Shown here piece after piece: positions 59,726-64,000 of a stretch of DNA of 64,000 nucleotides. Under the pieces are notes generated by a model. The model made no database searches and was not told where the DNA came from. It was given only the letters and a program-made list of their open reading frames with translations. The DNA is from Chlorobiota bacterium. GTDB taxonomy: Bacteria; Bacteroidota; Ignavibacteria; OLB7. Position 1 is the stretch's first letter. Every line of letters starts with the position of its first letter. The stretch covers positions 1 through 64,000 of the forward strand of contig JAQBOZ010000021.1 in NCBI GenBank assembly GCA_028287785.1, read 5' to 3'. The translations under genes were made by a program, and so were the position numbers.

Positions 59726-60061
59726 AAGTCCATGATGGCTCGAGCATCCTGAACTTCATCCCACACTGAGTCACCATTCGGAAAGATTCCGATAGGGCGC
59801 AACGTCCATGACATAATTGGAGCAGTGAGTTCAGGTCGGAGCCCAGGGAAGGCTGGTGATGGTGTAAGACATCTGATTTCATCGAGTGCCAAAGGCGGTG
59901 GCCGATTTCCCGGCCGCATCATATCATCGGGCATCCTCCCCAAACGCCAAGCGCCTCATCCGACATCATTGCCGAAGGAGGCGCCTGTTATTCCGAGAGT
60001 ATAGTTCATGCCGCCGCGTGAAAGCCCCGCCGGCCACATTCCTGGAGCCTTCGCGCCCCGC

Positions 60062-60391
60062 TCACCAGTACCTGGTGGTCACCGTCACATCCCCCCGCAC
60101 TTCCGCCTGACAGCTTGCCCGCTCGTTCCCCGCAAACTGCTCCCGCTGAATCAGCCGGGCTTCCGGTGGCTCGATCGGTGAAAGATTCTCCCAACCGGAG
60201 AGCACCTGCATGCGGCACCAGGAGCAGATGGCAAACCCGCCACACGATTGCGCCACCGGCAGGCCCACCGCCCGCGCTGCTTCCAGCAGGGAAGTCCCCC
60301 GCGCCACGGTAATCCGACGACCCGAAGGCTCAAACCGGACGTTCCCCGACCCGGATTGTTCGATATCCCCGAAAAGATCGAGCGTGCTCAA
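60062..60391 (-). CDS. [2Fe-2S] ferredoxin, plant/adrenodoxin-type fold
   Basis: The 109-residue protein has the 2Fe-2S cluster motif SCGGFAICSWCRMQVLSG (Cys-x5-Cys-x2-Cys, about 50-58) and a fourth cysteine in ERASCQAEV near residue 93. The preceding GRRITVARGTSLLEAARAVG is the usual beta-grasp start. It is probably a soluble electron carrier; its partner is not evident. It lies 47 bp downstream of pyrH on the same strand and may be read from it. There is no terminator in between. Confidence 0.93.
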   Translation of the reverse strand: MSTLDLFGDIEQSGSGNVRFEPSGRRITVARGTSLLEAARAVGLPVAQSCGGFAICSWCRMQVLSGWENLSPIEPPEARLIQREQFAGNERASCQAEVRGDVTVTTRYW

Positions 60392-60438
60392 CTGTCTACG
60401 CCGTTGAAGTTCTTAAGGCAGGTTCGGGAAGGGCCATA

Positions 60439-61179
60439 TCAACCTTCATGTACCACCGAAGCGTGCTCGCCAACCACCGTGCCGATATCCTCCCCCAGCA
60501 CCAGTCGCTTCAGGTTTCCGGAAACGCCCATGTTGAAGACGAGAATCGGCAGCTTGTTCTCCTGGCAGAGAGTTATGGCCGTAAGATCCATGACGCGCAG
60601 GTTCCGTTCATGTACTTCGCGATAGCTGATCGAGGTGAACCGGCGGGCATCGGGCACCACACGCGGATCGGCGTCGTAGATGCCATCGACACCATTTTTC
60701 CCCATGATCAGCGTATCTGCGTCGATCTCGATGGCGCGGAGCGCGGCGGCTGTATCGGTTGTGAAATATGGGTTGCCGGTGCCGGCGCCGAAGATCACCA
60801 CGCGACCTTTTTCCAGATGGCGCACCGCCCGGCGACGGATGAACGGCTCGGCGATCTGCTCCATCTTGATCGCGGTCTGCAATCGCGTGGTCACTCCATG
60901 TTTCTCCAGAGCGTTCTGAAGCGCCAGGGCGTTGATGACCGTTGCCAGCATCCCCATATGGTCGCCTGTGACCTTGTGAATTCCCTCGGCGATCGCCTGG
61001 ACGCCCCGATAGATATTCCCCCCGCCGATCACAATGCCGATCTCGATGCCAAGTTCATGGATCGAACGGACCTCACCGGCGAATGTATCGAGCATGGCGG
61101 CATCGATGCCGTAGCCGATATCACCCATCAACGCCTCTCCACTGAGCTTCAGAAGCACCCGCTTGTATCGTGGGACCAT
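60439..61179 (-). CDS. pyrH: UMP kinase
   Basis: PyrH phosphorylates UMP to UDP for nucleotide and cell-wall precursor synthesis. The 246-residue protein starts [19 protein letters not shown], has the phosphate-binding [13 protein letters not shown] (about 50-62), [19 protein letters not shown] and the nucleotide site [40 protein letters not shown]. The ATG at 61179 is preceded by AAGGAA. A longer frame upstream overlaps the tsf terminator and is not family-like. It has its own -7 box and follows tsf, the common order. Confidence 0.96.
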   Translation of the reverse strand: MVPRYKRVLLKLSGEALMGDIGYGIDAAMLDTFAGEVRSIHELGIEIGIVIGGGNIYRGVQAIAEGIHKVTGDHMGMLATVINALALQNALEKHGVTTRLQTAIKMEQIAEPFIRRRAVRHLEKGRVVIFGAGTGNPYFTTDTAAALRAIEIDADTLIMGKNGVDGIYDADPRVVPDARRFTSISYREVHERNLRVMDLTAITLCQENKLPILVFNMGVSGNLKRLVLGEDIGTVVGEHASVVHEG

Positions 61180-61320
61180 TGAAATTTCCTTTCTACTCTC
61201 TGATAACGGAATAGGCCATCGGCCCGTGAATCGAAGCCCTCCAATCGGCCGGCAACCGTACAGGCTGTCAGCCCCGATGCGCCGCTCCGGCGGAAACGGC
61301 GTCCCCCCGTTCGCGGCGCG

Positions 61321-61328
61321 CAAAGGTA
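61321..61328 (-). promoter_or_regulatory. FCB-type -7 box for pyrH
   Basis: On the minus strand TACCTTTG fits TAnnTTTG exactly and lies 141 bp before the pyrH ATG. It begins one base after the T-tract of the tsf terminator, so the -33 region of this promoter is inside the terminator hairpin. Confidence 0.6.
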
Positions 61329-61329
61329 C

Positions 61330-61364
61330 AAAAAAAGTCCCGCGACCATCGAGGGTCACGGGAC
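61330..61364 (-). terminator. Rho-independent terminator after tsf
   Basis: Reading the minus strand, GTCCCGTGACC and GGTCGCGGGAC form an 11-bp stem (one G-T-type mismatch) around a 6-nt loop, followed directly by seven T. It lies about 110 bp past the tsf stop and ends the ribosomal/tsf transcript before pyrH. Confidence 0.88.
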
Positions 61365-61474
61365 TCTGAAACCGATTGATGTATTCAGCGGCGATTGACG
61401 CGCGCCGCATAAGCTCTTGACAGGATGGGCAGTTGGCCCTTTAAAGGAGGCCCTGCCAGGACACACTGCCAGGC

Positions 61475-62341
61475 TTACTTGCCGGCCTGCTCGCCCAGGT
61501 TGAAGCGAATGAAGCGAACCACATTCACATCCGATCCAAGATCCTTGCTGAAGTCGGCGAGGATATCGCGGATCATCTTCGAGGAGTCCTTCACGAATGT
61601 CTGCTCCATGAGGCAACTGTCGGCAAAATACTTCTCCAGACGGCCGGCAATGATCTTGTCGGCGAACTCCGGCTTCTTTCCCTCGTTGATCGCGAGCTGG
61701 CGATAGATCTCGCGCTCCTTCTCGAGCGTGGTCTCGGTAACCTCATCGCGATGGACATAGGAGGGGTTCATCGCCGCGACCTGCATCGCGATATCGCGGG
61801 CGACCGAGGCGACCTTCTCGGAATCGCCGGAGCCGGAGAACTCCACGAGCACGCCGAGCTTGTCGCCGTTGTGGACATAGTCGGCAACGAAGCCGCCATC
61901 GGTCTTCACAACATCGAAGCGCTTGATCTCGATACGCTCGGAGAACTTGCCAAGCAGCTCGCTCAGCCACGTCTGCACGCTCTTCCCTTCGATCTCGCCG
62001 GCCATCAGCTCATCCATGCTGTCCGGGTTGTTGTTCAGGACATACTCGGCAAGGTTCCGGGTAAAGGTGCTGAACTCCTCGTTGCGGGCGACGAAGTCGG
62101 TCTCGCAGTTGACCTCGACCATCGCGGCGCGGGAACGATCGGCGGAGATCGCGGTTGCGATCACGCCCTCGTTGGCGGCCTTGTCGGCGCGCTTTGCTGC
62201 GGTGGCGGCGCCCCTCTTGCGAAGAACCTCGATGGCTCCGTCCATATCGCCATTGGCCTCTTCGAGCGCCTTCTTACAGTCTGCCATGCCGGCGCCCGTA
62301 CGGTCGCGCAGGCTCTTAACGTCTTGTGCTGAAATTGCCAT
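61475..62341 (-). CDS. tsf: Translation elongation factor Ts
   Basis: EF-Ts exchanges nucleotide on EF-Tu. The 288-residue protein begins with the UBA-like N-terminal domain (LRDRTGAGMADCKKALEEAN) and has the core signature VEVNCETDFVARNEEF (about 77-92) with Thr-Asp-Phe-Val that contacts EF-Tu. GLVGS-type paired subdomains follow: SGDSEKVASVARDIAMQVAA and YRQLAINEGKKPEFADKI. The length is typical of the long bacterial form. It follows rpsB with 137 bp between and is followed by the terminator at 61330-61364. Confidence 0.97.
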   Translation of the reverse strand: MAISAQDVKSLRDRTGAGMADCKKALEEANGDMDGAIEVLRKRGAATAAKRADKAANEGVIATAISADRSRAAMVEVNCETDFVARNEEFSTFTRNLAEYVLNNNPDSMDELMAGEIEGKSVQTWLSELLGKFSERIEIKRFDVVKTDGGFVADYVHNGDKLGVLVEFSGSGDSEKVASVARDIAMQVAAMNPSYVHRDEVTETTLEKEREIYRQLAINEGKKPEFADKIIAGRLEKYFADSCLMEQTFVKDSSKMIRDILADFSKDLGSDVNVVRFIRFNLGEQAGK

Positions 62342-62478
62342 GATATATCACCTGATTGATGTAACAGTCACTGGTTCGCAGAACGGCGCCGCAACTCTTG
62401 ATGGCCGCAGACGCCGCTCGGATAAGGCTCGATCCATAAGTCCATCCGGCGGGGAGCCGGATGGATTCCACATGGGGA

Positions 62479-63420
62479 TTATGCTCCGGCGCTTGCCTCG
62501 GTATTGCTCCTGGTTCCCTCGGTCTGTCCGGTGGTCTCCGGCTGTGCCTCGGGCGCCTTTGCTTCCGGCGGGGTAAAGTCCTCTCCCTCGGCTCCAACGC
62601 CGGCCGGAGCACCTTCCTCACCACGGCGGGTACGGGAGCGACGACGGGTGCGCGCGCCCACATCCTCGCGATTCTCCGTGCCCGACTCCTTCATCTCACG
62701 ATCGTCGGCGGACATGTTCTCGATCTGGCTGGCGCGGCTGGCCTCGCGTCCAAGCGCGATACCGTCGGCGATCACCTTGGTGATCAGCGCAACCGTCTTC
62801 AACGAGTCATCGTTGGCGGGGATCGGGAAATCGACATCGCCCGGATCGGTGTTGGTATCGACAATCGCGATCACCGGGATGCCAAGCGTCTTGGCCTCCT
62901 TGACGGCGAGGTGCTCCTTCTTGATATCGACGATGTAGAGCGCGCCCGGAAGGCGGTTCATATCGACGATGCCGCCCATCACGCGGAGGAGCTTCTCCTT
63001 CTCGCGCGAGATCATCAGGCGCTCCTTCTTGGTGAAGTTGTCGATCGTCCCGTCGTTCTCCTGCTTCTCGATCGTCTGAAGCCGCTTGATCGACTTGCGG
63101 ATCGTGGCGAAGTTGGTAAGCATCCCACCCAGCCAGCGGTCGGTGACGTAGTTGGCGCCGATACGGAGGGCCTCCACGCGGACAACGTCGCGCGCCTGCT
63201 TCTTGGTGCCGACGAAGAGAATCCGCTTGCCGTCCGCCGCGATCTTCTCGGCAGCGTTGCGGGCCTCATCGATAAGACCCTGGGTCTTCATCAGATCGAT
63301 GATATGAATTCCGTTCCGCTCCATGAAGATGTACGGGCGCATCCTCGGATTCCAGCGACGGGTAAGGTGGCCGAAATGTGCTCCCGCGGCCAGCAGGTCT
63401 TCGATCTGTACGTACGGCAT
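62479..63420 (-). CDS. rpsB: 30S ribosomal protein S2
   Basis: Ribosomal protein S2 of the small subunit, 313 residues. The body from LLAAGAHFGHLTRRWNPRMR through RFIFVGTKKQARD-like KRILFVGTKKQARDVVRVEA, NYVTDRWLGGMLTNFATIRK and IPVIAIVDTNTDPGDVDFPI is standard. The last 75 or so residues, after GREASRASQIENMSADDRE, are a charged low-complexity tail (an Arg-rich patch TRRRSRTRRGEE, then Glu/Pro/Ala). E. coli S2 is 241 residues. Such tails occur in FCB relatives, but its function is unknown. rpsI lies 274 bp upstream, with a large hairpin in between. Confidence 0.97.
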   Translation of the reverse strand: MPYVQIEDLLAAGAHFGHLTRRWNPRMRPYIFMERNGIHIIDLMKTQGLIDEARNAAEKIAADGKRILFVGTKKQARDVVRVEALRIGANYVTDRWLGGMLTNFATIRKSIKRLQTIEKQENDGTIDNFTKKERLMISREKEKLLRVMGGIVDMNRLPGALYIVDIKKEHLAVKEAKTLGIPVIAIVDTNTDPGDVDFPIPANDDSLKTVALITKVIADGIALGREASRASQIENMSADDREMKESGTENREDVGARTRRRSRTRRGEEGAPAGVGAEGEDFTPPEAKAPEAQPETTGQTEGTRSNTEASAGA

Positions 63421-63632
63421 GTTCTGCGTTGATTAAGGGTTTGTGTTGCTGCATCCTCTACCTCCGTCATCTCGGCTCGCCAACCCGCGGAGTTTCCGGC
63501 GGGCACACACGAGCGATCGGGAGGTATGCGCGATTGATATTGACGTAATGCGTTTGACGGGAACCCTGGGAAGAGGCCGTCCGACGTGCCATCAGGCATA
63601 TCGGAGCGTGGTAGCATCTTCTCCATAATACA

Positions 63633-63670
63633 GATTGCGGATTGACCTTCTGAGGAGTCAACCCGCAATC
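63633..63670 (-). other. 14-bp hairpin between rpsI and rpsB
   Basis: GATTGCGGATTGAC (63633-63646) pairs with GTCAACCCGCAATC (63657-63670) with one mismatch and a 10-nt loop. It begins 25 bp past the rpsI stop. No T-run follows on the minus strand, so it may be an attenuator, a leader structure for rpsB or an mRNA-processing site. The rest of the 274-bp gap shows nothing clear. Confidence 0.5.
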
Positions 63671-63694
63671 GGAATGCTGGCGTTGGCGGACGGA

Positions 63695-64000
63695 TCAGCG
63701 CTTGCTGAACTGGAAGCGCTTACGGGCCTTCTTCTGGCCGTACTTCTTCCGCTCAACCATACGAGGATCACGGGTCATGTGGCCGCCGTGACGGAGCGCC
63801 GATTTCAGCGTCTCGTCGATCTCCACGAGGGCGCGGGCGATGCTGTGACGAACCGCGCCGGCCTGGCCGGCATGGCCGCCCCCATGCACGTTTGCATGGA
63901 TATCGAAGCGATCGACCATCTCCACGGTGTGAAGCGGCGAGAGGACGACCTGACGATCGAAGCCGTCGGGGAAGTAGTTCTCGAACTCACGTCCGTTGAC
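63695..64000 (-). CDS. rpsI: 30S ribosomal protein S9 (partial, runs off the window)
   Basis: The C-terminal 101 residues of S9 are present; the 5' end lies beyond the window. Visible sequence includes NGREFENYFPDGFDRQVVLS, DRFDIHANVHGGGHAGQAGA, the conserved VRHSIARALVEIDE and the basic tail DPRMVERKKYGQKKARKRFQ-FSKR that enters the decoding region. It heads rpsI-rpsB-tsf here; rplM would be expected further upstream. Confidence 0.97.
   Translation of the reverse strand, partial: VNGREFENYFPDGFDRQVVLSPLHTVEMVDRFDIHANVHGGGHAGQAGAVRHSIARALVEIDETLKSALRHGGHMTRDPRMVERKKYGQKKARKRFQFSKR

Larger units (their letters stand above)
59260..60061. other. Intergenic region, 802 bp, upstream of the large T9SS gene
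   Basis: No gene was found. It holds the three direct repeats (59276-59349), an A/T-rich stretch (about 59350-59520) and the second dispersed hairpin element (59528-59725). The remaining 330 bp to the ferredoxin stop show nothing I can name. Confidence 0.7.

Noticed and set aside
1-64000. CRISPR arrays, tRNA genes, insertion sequences, phage genes
   Set aside because: I looked for regularly spaced repeats, cloverleaf-like intergenic sequence and transposase or integrase motifs and found none; the palindromic and hairpin repeats are too few and too irregularly spaced for CRISPR.

Overview
The window reads as a chromosomal segment, rich in G+C, from a diderm, probably aerobic bacterium of the Fibrobacteres-Chlorobi-Bacteroidetes (FCB) side of the tree. 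A Chlorobi, Ignavibacteria or Kapabacteria-like lineage fits best. Four things point that way. Three secreted proteins end in a type IX secretion (T9SS) sorting domain. Several genes have a TAnnTTTG -7 box of the Bacteroidetes type. The hrcA-grpE-dnaJ order without dnaK and the rpsI-rpsB-tsf-pyrH order match Chlorobi relatives. Shine-Dalgarno sequences are often weak. The lineage is an inference from these signs; no rRNA gene is present to settle it. I found no tRNA, insertion sequence, phage or CRISPR array.

Layout. 1-3.1 kb: heat-shock genes hrcA, grpE, dnaJ (minus strand). 3.3-9.7 kb: the three antiporter-like membrane subunits of complex I, nuoL, nuoM and nuoN, with an NhaD-like Na+/H+ antiporter gene lying between nuoM and nuoN with almost no spacing. 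9.8-17.6 kb: a Uma2 nuclease-fold gene, a class II glutamine amidotransferase, lipB, lpdA, and a tight egtB-egtD-egtA ergothioneine operon. 17.7-19.3 kb: a T9SS-exported sugar-dehydrogenase-like propeller. 19.8-21.7 kb: an ECF sigma factor, small membrane protein and Spy-like sensor module. 21.8-24.0 kb: a purple-acid-phosphatase-like enzyme and a class A beta-lactamase. 24-27.5 kb: a second ECF sigma/anti-sigma pair with TlpA and an rRNA methyltransferase. 27.7-30.3 kb: alpha-glucan phosphorylase.

30.4-37.6 kb is a phosphate block: a Pho-box-like array and -7 box, an OprO/P-type porin, then pstS, pstC, pstA, pstB and phoU. 37.8-45.2 kb: adk, a glycosyltransferase, a LURP-one protein, a large YfhO-type membrane protein and rlmD. 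45.2-54.2 kb: a relic T9SS tail, a Coq4-like protein, a TonB-dependent receptor-like protein, a Ycf48-like T9SS protein, ppa, a four-gene minus-strand run, and a second glycosyltransferase. 54.3-59.3 kb: one very large T9SS protein with lower G+C. 60-64 kb: a ferredoxin and the pyrH, tsf, rpsB, rpsI genes.

Sequence outside the genes is also structured. A 23-29 bp near-perfect palindrome recurs four times between genes, two of them in the phosphate block. A roughly 200 bp element built of short GCTCC/GGAGC hairpins inside a larger inverted repeat occurs twice, 40 kb apart, in the same orientation.
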